Below, piece by piece: positions 43,830 to 54,790 of a stretch of DNA of 64,000 nt. The number at the start of each line of letters is the position of its first letter. The first letter of the stretch is position 1. The stretch is from Rhipicephalus microplus (lineage: Eukaryota; Arthropoda; Arachnida; Ixodida; Ixodidae): NCBI RefSeq assembly GCF_043290135.1, contig NC_134705.1, positions 42,659,271-42,723,270 of the forward strand. Direction: 5' to 3'. The translations under genes were made by a program, and so were the position numbers. Below the pieces are notes generated by a model. The model did no database searches. It worked only from the letters and a program-made list of their open reading frames with translations, and was not told where the DNA came from.

Positions 43830-44700
43830 TTGTAGTCACTCATTTTTTTTTCCTACTAAGCCGGATGAAGTTACAAGCCCAATTGTTAGCATAAAATTTT
43901 CTAGTGCAGGTATTGAGAGTATTTGCGCTAACCATGTGAAGATGATTGCTCATGTTATTGGAGATTTGCTCCGCTGCATTAATAGCATAATTTTTGACTC
44001 TGGTGCATTTCCCCATGAGCCAAAAAAGTAGTAAAATTGCTGCAGTACTTAAAAAATGGTGACAGATGCTCAATTTCTAATTACAGACCTCTATCCAATT
44101 TTGCCTTTTTAGCATAGTAATTCAAAAGTTAAACCGTGTTCGACTGTCCAACTACCTCAAGAAATTTCAGGTATTGCATCCGAAACAGTTTGAATTTACA
44201 CAAGGATATTCGACTAACTTAGCCCTTATTTACTTCACAGAAAATGCAAACTAGAAATAGACAAAGGTAACTTCTTTGGGTCTGTTTTCCTAGATTTTGC
44301 TAAAGCGTTTCATGCACTTATACATGACATTGACTTCATTAAACTATAATCTCATGACATTGCAGGCAACTCTCTCAAACTTTTCCGCAGTTACCTGATC
44401 GTGAGCAATCCGTATCCATCTCCGGCATCTATTTCACTAAAAAAGTAGTTATTATCAGTGTTATTTAAGACTTACTTCTGGTCCCACTATCATTTCAACT
44501 CTGCAATAATGACGTTCCTCAATGTCTAACTTCGTCAACTGAATGCAATTTATATGCTTACGAAACAACTCTCCGTCTTTCAAGTAACTCATTAAGCCAC
44601 CCAATAGCAGCCCTTAATGTTGAACTTTAGCGCTAGTGCATGGTGTACTAAAAATAAGCTTTTGATAAATCCTTTTAAAACAAAAGTTTTTATTTGTACT
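43830..44700 (+). pseudogene. LINE reverse-transcriptase remnant
   Basis: Seen across frames: LKNGDRCSISNYRPLSNFAF (about 44050-44110), LSNYLKKFQVLHPKQFEFTQ (about 44145), and KLEIDKGNFFGSVFLDFAKA (about 44250-44305). Later come NLYAYETTLRLSSNS (the ADD box region, Asp residues lost, about 44545) and a KLLINPFKTKVFI block (about 44655-44695). The order and orientation suit the same LINE as the ORF1 and endonuclease pieces at 39990-41520. Confidence 0.78.
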
Positions 44701-44865
44701 TCCAGGCAGTGGGGTGCAGTCCGTGTGTATACACTAGGGGAAAGCTTCCGAGAGAGCGGTCGAAGCTTTGGGCCGTTCACTGTTTATGCCACGACTCGAG
44801 TAGTAACCTTCTTTTCCAATTAGTCTCACTTTCATGGTTGGTAATTGCGTAGAAATTTATCCAGT

Positions 44866-45185
44866 GGTACTGCATCTCAGCATGCTCGACGGCTGCGCTG
44901 TGCTCTTTGTAGACCTTCCACACGTCGTTGGCGTGTTATTTGAGTCGTTCCGGCAGGTTTTTTTTTTCTCTCGTCGATATACGAAGAATGACACTCGGAG
45001 CACGGGATCTTATAAACGACACCGGAGGTCCTGTCCATTGTTGGCCGGTCTTCCGGGGGTGGGGCAGGAGGTGACCCAGTGTTCACGAAGGCACGTGCGC
45101 GATGCGAACCCCTTCTGTTTTAAAGACCCACGCCAACATCTCGCAGGTTTCCCGAACATATGGGACCACTACGTGTTTCGGAGGG
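44866..45185 (-). pseudogene. Penelope-like element: GIY-YIG endonuclease fragment
   Basis: On the minus strand VVVPYVRETCEMLAWVFKTE (the end of the RT-linker of Penelope-like elements) precedes, in a shifted frame, GVVYKIPCSECHSSYIDE. This is the first half of a GIY-YIG nuclease with the CxxC insert usual in these elements. The usual YIGE is YIDE. After another shift VYKEHSAAVEHA matches the later Ala-Glu-His block. The fragment has no RT and no terminal repeats here. Confidence 0.85.
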
Positions 45186-45900
45186 CTGCCAATTAATGCT
45201 GATAGGAGTTTTTACATTCTCTGTTGCTCTGCGTGGTGGGTGGCGGCTAGTTCAAACTTACAGCAGAAGTGGAGGCTATAACTAATGTTTTTTCAGACCA
45301 AATTGCTCAAAAAAGTACCAAAACGTTTTCACTATCTAAAATTTCAGGTGCTTTTATACGCATACATCTGCAGGGCAAACTAGCAACACTGAATTCGGAG
45401 GAAGCATGCCCTTCTCCGTCAAATGAAAATGGCCTTAACAGAGGTTAATCAGGAAAGAGGTGGAGGAACATGCAAAGTGCTATCAACTGCAGATTTGTAG
45501 AACCACATGTGATAAATAAATATATTACGCTCAGCATTGCCTCATTCGTGAAAAAATAATAAAACACCTTCTTCTAGAGCTTCACCAGCCTAGCCACAAG
45601 GAACAATGCCACGTTTCTGTCCGATAACAGTGTGCTTAGGGATATTCTGGAGCCTTTCTTCAGTAACTTCATCGAAGTATTCAAAAAATCTTCAACAAAT
45701 GTTCAAAAATATTTTATTCGTATTCACACTTCAGTATTCGAATTCTTGTCGCACCCAAACTGTTGCTATTGGCACAGCTTTGAAAAATTAAGAACGCAGA
45801 CCCATATCTGTTCATTAGGGAATACTTATCGCTGTACTACGGCACTTGATTGGGCCCACTAAGAAAGCAGTGGCGGAAACTATATATTTCCTCAGAATCG
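45186..45900. other. No gene recognised
   Basis: Short frames only; no transposon or exon signal seen. Confidence 0.4.
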
Positions 45901-45910
45901 ATGTGCTCTT

Positions 45911-46147
45911 GATATGTGGGGTTTAACGTCGCAAAACCACCACATGATTATGAGAGATGCCGTAGTGGAGGGCTCCGGAAATTTCGACCATCTGGGCTTC
46001 TTTATCGTGCACCCAAATCTGAGCACACGGGCCTACAACATTTTCGGCTCCCTCAGAAATGCAGCCGACGCAGCCGGGTATTAATCCCGTGACCTGCGGC
46101 TCAGCACTCGAGTACCTTAGCCAGTAAACTACCGCGGCCTGGCTGCC
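45911..46147 (-). mobile_element. SINE (family 1), full length, 10-bp target duplication
   Basis: A complete minus-strand copy from tail (GATATGTGGGGTTTAACG) to head (CTACCGCGGCCTGG). ATGTGCTCTT flanks it exactly at 45901-45910 and 46148-46157. Confidence 0.95.
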
Positions 46148-46157
46148 ATGTGCTCTT

Positions 46158-48684
46158 CATACAGCCCAACCAACTGAGGAACTCATTTTCAAAAGTAGGA
46201 CTATTGTTCAACGAAACCATGGCTTAGAGAAGGCTCAGACGTCCTAAAACAGCAACGGCAGGAATGCCAGTACAACCATGAATCACAGTAAACGTTTTCC
46301 TTCGACAGACCACTATAGACAATGGAGAACATGCAACAGCTGGATGCCACCTAAGTTTGAACAATGCTAAATTATTTATGTATGCAGTTAACGACAAACG
46401 CAGGTAGGAATGCATTTCATAATTTCTCCATTAGGCATGCACAGCCATAAACAAGCTTTACTCCATCACGTGGCCTCGACCTGATTTGACTGACGCTAAC
46501 ACCGTCAAGCATTGGACATGGTTTATTTACTGCAGCTAATAATAGGTGGAGTGTGAGTCAATTTCTCCCGTAAATCTCCTGTTCTCTTCTGCCCAATTGG
46601 CTGGTCAAAAACACCCATAGCAGGCCCGTTTTCGCCACATTTTCCTCGTGGCTATTTTCACGCAAGCCCATGAAATACGTTGCCAAGGCTTATCTAAGCA
46701 TTGAATAATTGTGTATTAAAAATCTGGAATCTTTCTAGTTTAAAATCACAGCTGCTGCTCGAAAAAAATGAGCCAATAAAAAACCACAACAAATGCACAA
46801 TCATAGTGCTTGTGATTGTCGCACAATACATAAATCTGAAATAAGGTGAGCAAGTACTTAATCTGCTAAACGACAGTATTACTTCTCTCAAGCAGCATCT
46901 GCTATTTCGAACTTGAATGGTGTGTTATATGTCACACACAATGGTTGCTTGCAGAGACAAGCATATGAAAACAAATTTGATGGGCTGTGTGTAACATAGC
47001 CACGAGCAAACCATGGTGAAAATGGATCTGCTAAGTGAGTTCATTAAAGTGTCTGATTAGGCAGACGCGAAAAAATTACTGTTTAAATAAGCCCCCGCTC
47101 CATCTACTATGAAGTGCAGAAAACACGCAGTGTCCAACTCTTTTCAGCGCTGGCATCAGTCATAGCGAGTCAAGGTCATGCGTAGAAGCAATGATGCTAA
47201 GAGTGCCAATAGCTGCACACTTTGTGGCTGGAAATATAACTGCAATATAAGTGATAAAAAACCAGTCGCATGACGCCTGACATCTCGCGTTCCCGCTATT
47301 GGCAATGCTCGGGGAGCAGGGTGATTGTTTGATTTGTGCGACGAGAGCACACATCCCCGCTGCCCCCGTCTGCTGATCTGGCTGCTCGTTGCCCTTGCTT
47401 CTGCTCACCCGATGGAAAGCGCTATTATACACTTTACCTGCGTATGACTCCCTAGGCAGCCTGTCTTCTATGTTCACTAGCTGGTGCTGGATTCTACCGG
47501 TCGAGGTGCAAGCAATGCGCCTATCGTTTTATTGTAAAGTGCCACGACTATTATACTTTGTTGTTTGTATAGAGTGTGCCTAACGTTTGAGTGTGTGTTT
47601 GTTTTTTTGACCCCTGTTATAACCCAAATGCGGCTTACCGTATAAGAAAGTAAAAATAAATAAAAATACGTGTGAAAATGCTTCGCTGATTTCTTCGATG
47701 TGCAAAAATTATCGCAATGCTTTATGAGTTTGAGTGCAGCATCCGATTACCAGCTTTAGAGATAAAGAATCAAGATAGCAATCGCAACTTAGTGTCCGAT
47801 GGCTCTTTCGTAGCTCTTAGTCGATGCATCGCCATCTGAGCAGACCCATATGGTACGCATTAGCAAGGTTGACACAGAAGATGTCTTGTGGCTATGAGCG
47901 AATGCGAAAAAAAAAACATCATAAAGACCTGTGTGTATGGGATTTCAGTATAAAAACAAGATTGTTCGCACCACAACGAACCAGAACATTCAAGAATGGC
48001 GGCCTGCTGCCCTTGTACGGAAGAGTCAACTACAAGTTTGCATTCTGTGTATTCAGTCAGTCGAGAAACAAAAAAAAAAGTCAGTCAAGATTTTTTTCAC
48101 CATCAAAATGCGGAATCAGTCAACGACGCACCTATAGAAGACTTTAAAGTGAACGTTTTCCAGGCGCACACGAGGGATAGGTTATGGGTGAGAGTAGGAA
48201 AGGGATAGAGGATGGGGTAGTGAACGGCTAGAGTGGGGGCATTCGTATGGCAACGATAAAATGCAGGAGGCGCTGGCTCAGAAAAGTGTTTTGAGGCTTT
48301 CTGGTGCATTTTTTTTTTACGGCGTTGTACTACAGTGAACTAGAAGAGGGCAGTGAGATTAATAAGCCATTCCTCTGACGCAGCTGGCGTTGCATAGGGT
48401 AAGTGGCACAACAGTCTACTTCAACAGAAGCTTTAGTTGCAGAAGTGGCTCGCCGCTGGTCACACGCGAGTCACGACATGCCATTCTTTCATATCTAAAA
48501 TAATGTTGCTTGTATTTCCTGCCTCTGACTATATTGAGAGCGTATGTTCTCGCTTTTTTTTTCCTTTGCGACAGAATTTCTTGGAAATCAGCTCGATGGC
48601 AGTTCACGCAACCAATGCCTTTATTTCTATTTAGTGTGAGAGAGTTAATGTGTTTTTATCATTATTTAGGTGCGCTTGAGTTCA
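46158..48684. other. Intergenic sequence, no gene recognised
   Basis: Frames of 60-110 codons at 46224-46415 (minus), 47160-47477 (minus) and 47824-48147 (plus) have no recognised domain and overlap frames on the other strand. Confidence 0.4.
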
Positions 48685-48741
48685 TTTGTTTGTTTGTTTG
48701 TTTGTTTGTTTGTTTGTTTGTTTGTTTGTTTGTTTGTTTGT
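48685..48741. repeat. (TTTG)n microsatellite
   Basis: About 14 TTTG units. Confidence 0.97.
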
Positions 48742-48849
48742 ATCCTCTAATCCATCGCTCATACCCACTCTGGAGGATTGGCCAAGGGAGCATAAAGTCT
48801 CATATGGACGATAACAGCACTATTACTTACAACGAAAAAAAAAACGTGT

Positions 48850-48866
48850 GGGGGGGGGGGGGGGGG
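48850..48866. repeat. Poly(G) run
   Basis: Seventeen G in a row. Confidence 0.95.
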
Positions 48867-49191
48867 AGTTGTATAATGAAGACAGTATGTTAAAAGAAAA
48901 AAAGAAAGAAATCAAAGATTTAGACAGTCAGAAAAAAGAATCAACAAGAAAGTAGACACTAATAGCTACAACTTGATTTTGGGAGCCAACCAGACAGCTG
49001 GTTTAGCCAAACCCGATTAATTTGGTATGTCACAGATTTATCCAGAATTGAAAATTACCTTTCGACCGACCCGGTTTTTTTTTAGTATCTGTTAACGTGG
49101 GCTTTATGTTGAAAAACGTTTAGAGTCTTGAATAAAATTACACACCGCATCGCATGCATCTCTGTGGCGATTTCCCAAAACAGAGGCACCA

Positions 49192-49417
49192 TGTTGCGAA
49201 CTGAACTCTCCTACTTCTACGTCCCCCCCTTTCCCCCCTTCGTGTTTCTGTCGATGGCTGAAGCGATAGCCATTCCCGCCCCCCCTTTTCCCCCTCTCCC
49301 TGCTTCGTAGATGAAGCTACAAAAGAAGCTTGCGCGAAACAATAAACGTTCACTCGTTGCCCTAGTCTGCGGTTGTCTGCGTATGCTTGCCGTGGCTGCC
49401 CGGCTAGCTATGTAACA
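49192..49417 (+). repeat. 5' LTR of Ty3 element D (226 bp)
   Basis: TGTTGCGAAC...TATGTAACA. Contains C-rich tracts (CCCCCCCTTTCCCCCC) and an AATAAA at 49341-49346, a likely poly(A) signal for element transcripts. Confidence 0.97.
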
Positions 49418-49418
49418 G

Positions 49419-49433
49419 TGGCGACGAAGTCGG
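49419..49433 (+). promoter_or_regulatory. Primer-binding site of Ty3 element D
   Basis: TGGCGACGAAGTCGG begins one base after the LTR. It opens with TGG, complementary to a tRNA CCA end. It differs from the TGGTGGAGGT of elements A, B and C, so the primer tRNA is probably different. Confidence 0.75.
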
Positions 49434-49499
49434 TTTTCGCTACCCACGGTACCTGACGGACTACGAGTCCTGGCGTCAGACGAACGAGGACCGACCACG

Positions 49500-52400
49500 A
49501 TGGCCTCCCTGCAGTTGCCGGATTACGACGAAACGAAAGATAAGTGGAAGCCTTACCTCGTCAGAGCAGAAGCGTATTTCGAGGCGAACAGTGTAACGGA
49601 CCCGGCTAAGAAGCGAGCACTACTAGTTTCGGCGTTGTCTAGTAAGACGGTCGAGGTGCTAGCCGGCAGAGTAGCCCCGCGTGCACCAAATGAACTGACA
49701 TACAAGGAAGTCGTTCAGAGCTTGAATGAGTATTATGACCCTAAGAAGCACGAGATAACGGAAAGCTACAAGTTCTTCAATCGCTCACAACTTCCAGGCG
49801 AAAGCGTTAGCGCATTTCTCGTTGCTATTCGCCGAATAGCAGACAACTGCAATTTCGGCACGTCTCTTGACCGCATGCTTCGGGATCGCATTGTCTGCGG
49901 CGTACGCTCCGTGGCACTGAGGAAACAGATGTTGGCAAAAAAGGATTTAACGCTAGAAGAAGCCGAAGCATTGGCACTGTCTGTCGAAGCAGCTGAAAAT
50001 GGTGCCGAAAGCATGACCTCAGAAGCTACGCCCTTGCTTAAGCTACGCGCGTCCGAGGCCAACACTGTTAAAACATCTCCAACTCGGCACGCGGCACAGC
50101 ATTGTGATAGATGCGGAAGCAGCAAACACGACGGCAACAGCTGTCGTTGGATTAGAGCAAGGTGTTATCGCTGCGGACGTCATGGGCATCTCGCAAAGAT
50201 GTGCCGCACAACCGCCAGTAAGAGCCGCGTCGCAACGCATGCAGTGGAGGGAAGAGCTTTGACTCTCGAAGAAGCCGTAACTGAAGACGACGATAAGGAC
50301 GAGACACATATATGGACCTTACTTTCTGCACGAAAAAGCCGCCTCGAGCCGCCGATAAGGCGCAGTTTTTTATGGAATGGCGTACAACTTACAATGGAAG
50401 TAGATACTGGCTCGCCTGTCTGCGTAATTTCCAAAAACGTGTTTGACAAGCATCGCGAACAGTGGCCAGCGCTTAAACCTTCTCAGGTGAAGTTGTCATG
50501 CTACGTTGGACCACTCCCAGTGATGGGGGAATTGCAACTTTGTGTGCAATACAGGGCCGTCTCAGTTTACTGCCGTCTTATTGTACTGAACTGCTCGGGA
50601 CCTAACCTGTGTGGCCGGGATCTGATTTCCTTGCTCCACAGAGCGGGGGTTCCAGTTTTGCAGCCGTCGGCACAAGACTTGCTACACTCAACGCCAGAAC
50701 CCGCTGGGGCAGTTCACAACATTGTCGACGACTATCACGACGTCTTCTCCAAGGATCTTGGCCTGATCAAGGGGCCTCCAGCCACATTGCAGCTGAAAGA
50801 GGGAGCGGTGCCGAAATTCTGTAAGGCAAGATCCATACCTTACGCTCTAAGGGACAGGGTGACGCAAGAACTGGACAGGCTGGTAGCCATCGGTGTACTT
50901 TCACCAGTCCAACATTCCGATTGGGCCACTCCCATCGTGCCGGTACTTAAGAAAGACGGAACTGTTAGAATTTGTGGTGACTTCAAAGCCACCCTAAATC
51001 CAGCCTGTACAGTTGAGCAGTACCCTCTCCCAGTGATTGAAGACATGTTTGCATCTCTAAACGGCGGGGAGTATTTTAGCATTCTTGATTTGCGAGATGC
51101 CTATAATCAAGTTCCTTTGGATGAAGCCGCAAGGAAGCTCTGCGTCATTAACACGCACAGAGGCTTGTTTTCGTATAATAGGCTTCCCTTCGGAATATCC
51201 TCGGCTCCGGCTATTTTTCAAAGAAAAATGGATGCAATACTGTCAGGTTTGCCAGGGGTTCAGGCTTACCTTGATGATGTACTGGTTTCGGAGGCTCGTG
51301 GCGATGGGAGTGAACGCCTGAAGAGTGTGTTGCAACGGTTCCGTGAACACGGAGTTAAGCTAAGGTCTGATAAGTGCAGCTTTAGACAGCCTTCTGTCAC
51401 ATATCTCGGCCATCGGATAGACAGAGAGGGTCTTCATCCCACAGAGAAAAATTTGGAAGCGATCGCTCAGGCACCTCGCCCACAGAACGTGGCGGAGCTG
51501 CGTTCCTTTTTAGGAATGCTGACGTTTTATGCCAAATTTCTTCCAAATATGTCCACTCTACTTTCTCCGCTCAACAAACTTTTGGAGAAGGGCACAGTAT
51601 GGCAGTGGGGGCGGCAACAAGAAGCTGCCTTTGAGAAAGCAAAAGACAGCCTATTGCAAGCTCAGGTTCTTGTTCAATTTGACCCGTTGAAAGAGTTGAA
51701 GCTCGAATGTGATGCTTCCCCTTACGGTGTGGGCGCGGCGCTTTTTCACACGAGTAACGGCATGCCAAAACCCATTGGGTTCCGGTCCCGTACACTGACG
51801 GCCGCCGAGAAAAATTACTCTCAGCTGGAAAGAGAGGCCCTGGCTTTAGTGTTTGGCGTCACTAAATTTCGTGATTACCTTTTAGGTCGCCAATTCACTC
51901 TCGTGACGGACCACCAGCCCCTCTTGAGCTTGTTGCAATCCGACCGCCCGACGCCACCCCTGGCTGCAGCACGTATCCAGCGCTGGGCACTGTACTTGGG
52001 TGGCTACCGCTACAAGCTGCAATACACGCCGGGAAAACAGTTGCTCAACGCGGACGCCCTGAGCAGGCTGCCACTGCGGTCTACGGAGGCTGATGACGTG
52101 GGTGAGCCACCGGAATATGTCCTCGCTCTGGATAATTTTGACGATGGCGTTATCACAACACGGGAGCTACAGCAGCTATCGGCCACAGACCCCGCAGTAA
52201 CGGCGGTAAAGAATTGTATATTACATGGCTGGCCCAAAAGTGCAAAACAGCTGGAGGAAACGATGCGGCCGTTTTTCGACCGCAAACTAGAACTGTCCGT
52301 AGCCCATGGTCTAGTGTATTGGGGGCATCGCGTAGTGATACCGGAAAAAGCGCGGGACCGTCTTTTGAAACTGTTGCACGAGACCCACCAAGGCTCGTCA

Positions 52401-53471
52401 GGAATGAAAGCAGTGGCAAGGTCAAAATTTTGGTGGCCCCGACTAGACCGCGATATTGAAGCGCTTTCAGCCGGCTGCACGAACTGTGCCCAAAACATGC
52501 CAATGCCGGCAGCGGCACCACCAGTAAACTGGCCGAAAACCAATGAAAAATGGTCGCGGCTACATGTCGATTTTGCCGGACCCATAGCAGGCAAGATGAT
52601 TCTAGTTGCAGTAGATGCCCATACCAAATGGATAGAAGCCGTGCCAGTAAAGCATGCCACCACAACAAGCACAATCACCTGTCTGCGCGCCATGTTCAGT
52701 CGATTCGGCGTCCCGCGAACCATTGTTTCGGATAATGGGACACAGTTTTCTAGCCAGGATTTTGCTACGTTCGTGGCAAAGAACAACATAATGCATCTGA
52801 AAACGGCGCCCTTTCATCCACAGTCTAATGGAGCGGCAGAACGAGCAGTGCGTACAATAAAGGATGGACTTCGGAAGATGAGGGAGGGTAATTTGGAGGA
52901 CAACCTTGTGCGGCTCCTGTTCAACTACAGGAGAACACCACAGAAGACGGGAAAATCTCCGTCAGAATTGCTGCTAGGGTTCCAGTTACGTTCACGATTG
53001 GATGCGTGTTTTCCCTCAACTGTTGCAGACTCGCCGCCGGCATCAGATGACTGGGTGGTCCCCATAGAAAGCAACGTGTACGTGCGGAACTACGGTGTCG
53101 GAGAAAAGTGGACACCAGGGCGTGTGCAGTCCACTGCAGGATCCCGAATGGTGACCGTCCAAACTCCTCATTCTGTAGTCAGACGCCACGTTGACCAAGT
53201 GCGCCCTCGACAAGCATCGCAGTCCCCATCGCCGGGCTCTGCATCCTTATCAGAGTCTAATATGTCCATGCTGCCGAAACGATCGCCGGGGCCCTCAACT
53301 ACAAGCTCCACCGTGCTGCCTCCAGAAGCGCTCACTACCGCAAGCCCCCACGACCATCCAGTACCAACCATGCCACAGGCCGGTCCTACACAAGCGGCGA
53401 CCCCAAGCGCGGAACCAGTGCTTCGGCGTTCTACCAGACAACGCAAGCCAGTACAACGGTTCCATTTTTAA
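49500..53471 (+). CDS. Gag-Pol polyprotein of Ty3 element D (1323 aa)
   Basis: The ATG is in a good context (CACGATGG). Gag occupies about residues 1-200. Two perfect CCHC knuckles follow at 202-215 (CDRCGSSKHDGNSC) and 222-235 (CYRCGRHGHLAKMC). Protease has DTGS at 302-305. RT has motif A LDLRDAYNQVP and YLDD at 590-593. RNase H has Asp738, Glu777 or 779, and Asp804 in TDHQP. Integrase has the zinc finger His960, His963, Cys993, Cys996 and the DDE triad Asp1024, Asp1078, Glu1114 (35 residues between the last two). The tail is Pro/Ser-rich and ends with RRSTRQRKP; no chromodomain is seen. Gag and Pol share one frame with no stop or shift, so the ratio of Gag to Pol must be set some other way. 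The integrase and tail wording resemble the K02A2.6/Mag group; the lineage is a judgement. Confidence 0.97.
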   Translation: MASLQLPDYDETKDKWKPYLVRAEAYFEANSVTDPAKKRALLVSALSSKTVEVLAGRVAPRAPNELTYKEVVQSLNEYYDPKKHEITESYKFFNRSQLPGESVSAFLVAIRRIADNCNFGTSLDRMLRDRIVCGVRSVALRKQMLAKKDLTLEEAEALALSVEAAENGAESMTSEATPLLKLRASEANTVKTSPTRHAAQHCDRCGSSKHDGNSCRWIRARCYRCGRHGHLAKMCRTTASKSRVATHAVEGRALTLEEAVTEDDDKDETHIWTLLSARKSRLEPPIRRSFLWNGVQLTMEVDTGSPVCVISKNVFDKHREQWPALKPSQVKLSCYVGPLPVMGELQLCVQYRAVSVYCRLIVLNCSGPNLCGRDLISLLHRAGVPVLQPSAQDLLHSTPEPAGAVHNIVDDYHDVFSKDLGLIKGPPATLQLKEGAVPKFCKARSIPYALRDRVTQELDRLVAIGVLSPVQHSDWATPIVPVLKKDGTVRICGDFKATLNPACTVEQYPLPVIEDMFASLNGGEYFSILDLRDAYNQVPLDEAARKLCVINTHRGLFSYNRLPFGISSAPAIFQRKMDAILSGLPGVQAYLDDVLVSEARGDGSERLKSVLQRFREHGVKLRSDKCSFRQPSVTYLGHRIDREGLHPTEKNLEAIAQAPRPQNVAELRSFLGMLTFYAKFLPNMSTLLSPLNKLLEKGTVWQWGRQQEAAFEKAKDSLLQAQVLVQFDPLKELKLECDASPYGVGAALFHTSNGMPKPIGFRSRTLTAAEKNYSQLEREALALVFGVTKFRDYLLGRQFTLVTDHQPLLSLLQSDRPTPPLAAARIQRWALYLGGYRYKLQYTPGKQLLNADALSRLPLRSTEADDVGEPPEYVLALDNFDDGVITTRELQQLSATDPAVTAVKNCILHGWPKSAKQLEETMRPFFDRKLELSVAHGLVYWGHRVVIPEKARDRLLKLLHETHQGSSGMKAVARSKFWWPRLDRDIEALSAGCTNCAQNMPMPAAAPPVNWPKTNEKWSRLHVDFAGPIAGKMILVAVDAHTKWIEAVPVKHATTTSTITCLRAMFSRFGVPRTIVSDNGTQFSSQDFATFVAKNNIMHLKTAPFHPQSNGAAERAVRTIKDGLRKMREGNLEDNLVRLLFNYRRTPQKTGKSPSELLLGFQLRSRLDACFPSTVADSPPASDDWVVPIESNVYVRNYGVGEKWTPGRVQSTAGSRMVTVQTPHSVVRRHVDQVRPRQASQSPSPGSASLSESNMSMLPKRSPGPSTTSSTVLPPEALTTASPHDHPVPTMPQAGPTQAATPSAEPVLRRSTRQRKPVQRFHF

Positions 53472-53482
53472 GAAGAGAGAAG
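53470..53482 (+). promoter_or_regulatory. Polypurine tract of Ty3 element D
   Basis: AAGAAGAGAGAAG lies directly before the 3' LTR and overlaps the stop codon of Gag-Pol. It is the expected primer for plus-strand DNA synthesis. Confidence 0.8.
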
Positions 53483-53708
53483 TGTTGCGAACTGAACTCT
53501 CCTACTTCTACGTCCCCCCCTTTCCCCCCTTCGTGTTTCTGTCGATGGCTGAAGCGATAGCCATTCCCGCCCCCCCTTTTCCCCCTCTCCCTGCTTCGTA
53601 GATGAAGCTACAAAAGAAGCTTGCGCGAAACAATAAACGTTCACTCGTTGCCCTAGTCTGCGGTTGTCTGCGTATGCTTGCCGTGGCTGCCCGGCTAGCT
53701 ATGTAACA
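53483..53708 (+). repeat. 3' LTR of Ty3 element D (226 bp)
   Basis: Reads the same as 49192-49417 over the whole length by eye and is followed by CACCA. Confidence 0.97.
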
Positions 53709-53713
53709 CACCA

Positions 53714-54790
53714 AAACTTAGAACATTTTCTGTGCTTAAATTTAAACCTAGCTTCGCAAATGCAATATCTAAAAGTCGTTTCCTAATTAATGCATAGTTC
53801 ATTGCAGAGTCACTTCATCTTTTTTAAACCACTTCGAATTTGCCCCGATATAGAACCTTGCGAATACGGACAATGCAATGCCCTCCAGTACACGTGGTTT
53901 CATGTGGTGTAGACAGACATAACATTTTGTATCAAGACTATGTGTAAATTTTGCTTCCCAGCTTGGTATTACAAAACAGAGCAAGCCTGCTTTCTTGCCA
54001 AGCTTAAACATGCAGGTATGCTTGCTCGGTTTGTGCCTCTGCTATCCTAGAATGAAGTATAGTAGCTTAAATAGTTTTGCTCCTCTCTGGTTCTTGCACA
54101 AGAAGAAGTAGTTATGGAGGCTATTGTAACTATCAATATTAACCATCATTCGCTAAAAGGGACGGGGTGAAGGCTGTAATTAAACTTTGCCCTTCCTTTC
54201 CTCTGATGGGGAACCCTCCGTAGGCTAATGATTGTCCACCTGAAGTTTCCGATTTCTCCTTCTTAAAAGTGGTCTTCTCTTTCGTCAGCTTTAGCTAAGA
54301 TAGGCTGGCAGATCGGAAAGAATCGTGGCACAGCATCGCGAATGAGTCCCTACGAGGTATCCACACTTCTTCATCAATAATGTACACATAGCCTCTGAGC
54401 ACGGCATAGCTTGAAGTGAAGGTCGTGCATGAACTGCGCTGATGTCTTCCAAGGGCTTCACAGCTTCTTTTCGCAATCTTCACGCCTGTTTTGACTTTTG
54501 AGGACGACAAGAAACGAGGGCTTTTACTCGTCCTCCACGTATAAACAAAACCTGTTTAGCATTTAGGCGCATGACACTAGTTTTTTTTTTCAGGTTGCAG
54601 AGTAAATTATGCACCAAAAGGCATTCTAATTTGACGCACACTGCAAACGGCTAAACGCTGCAAAAACAAAAACAAAAACTTGGCGCTATAATGTCTACCG
54701 AAATGAAACGTGGCTTGACAACTGATGTTCCGAAAAAGATGGCGGGTTTTTTCATCCGCAACGCTTCTCCCAAGCTGTATTTAAGATGAT
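53714..54790. other. No gene recognised
   Basis: Short frames only; no SINE, LINE or exon signal was seen before the SINE at 54791. Confidence 0.4.

Larger units (their letters stand above)
49192..53708 (+). mobile_element. Ty3/gypsy retrotransposon D, complete and apparently intact
   Basis: The 4517-bp element has 226-bp LTRs (49192-49417, 53483-53708) in which I found no difference. It carries a 5-bp CACCA target duplication (49187-49191, 53709-53713), a primer-binding-like TGGCGACGAAGTCGG (49419-49433), one uninterrupted Gag-Pol frame and a purine tract (AAGAAGAGAGAAG, 53470-53482). By structure it has everything in cis that an autonomous element needs. Identical LTRs point to a very recent insertion. 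Confidence 0.98.

Noticed and set aside
48510..48893. 127-codon frame containing a CLFVCLFV repeat
   Set aside because: Produced by the (TTTG)n microsatellite and the following poly(G) run.
52010..52789. 259-codon frame antisense to the Gag-Pol of Ty3 element D (also 52153-52674)
   Set aside because: Shadow of a well-supported gene; no recognisable domain and no independent start or promoter.
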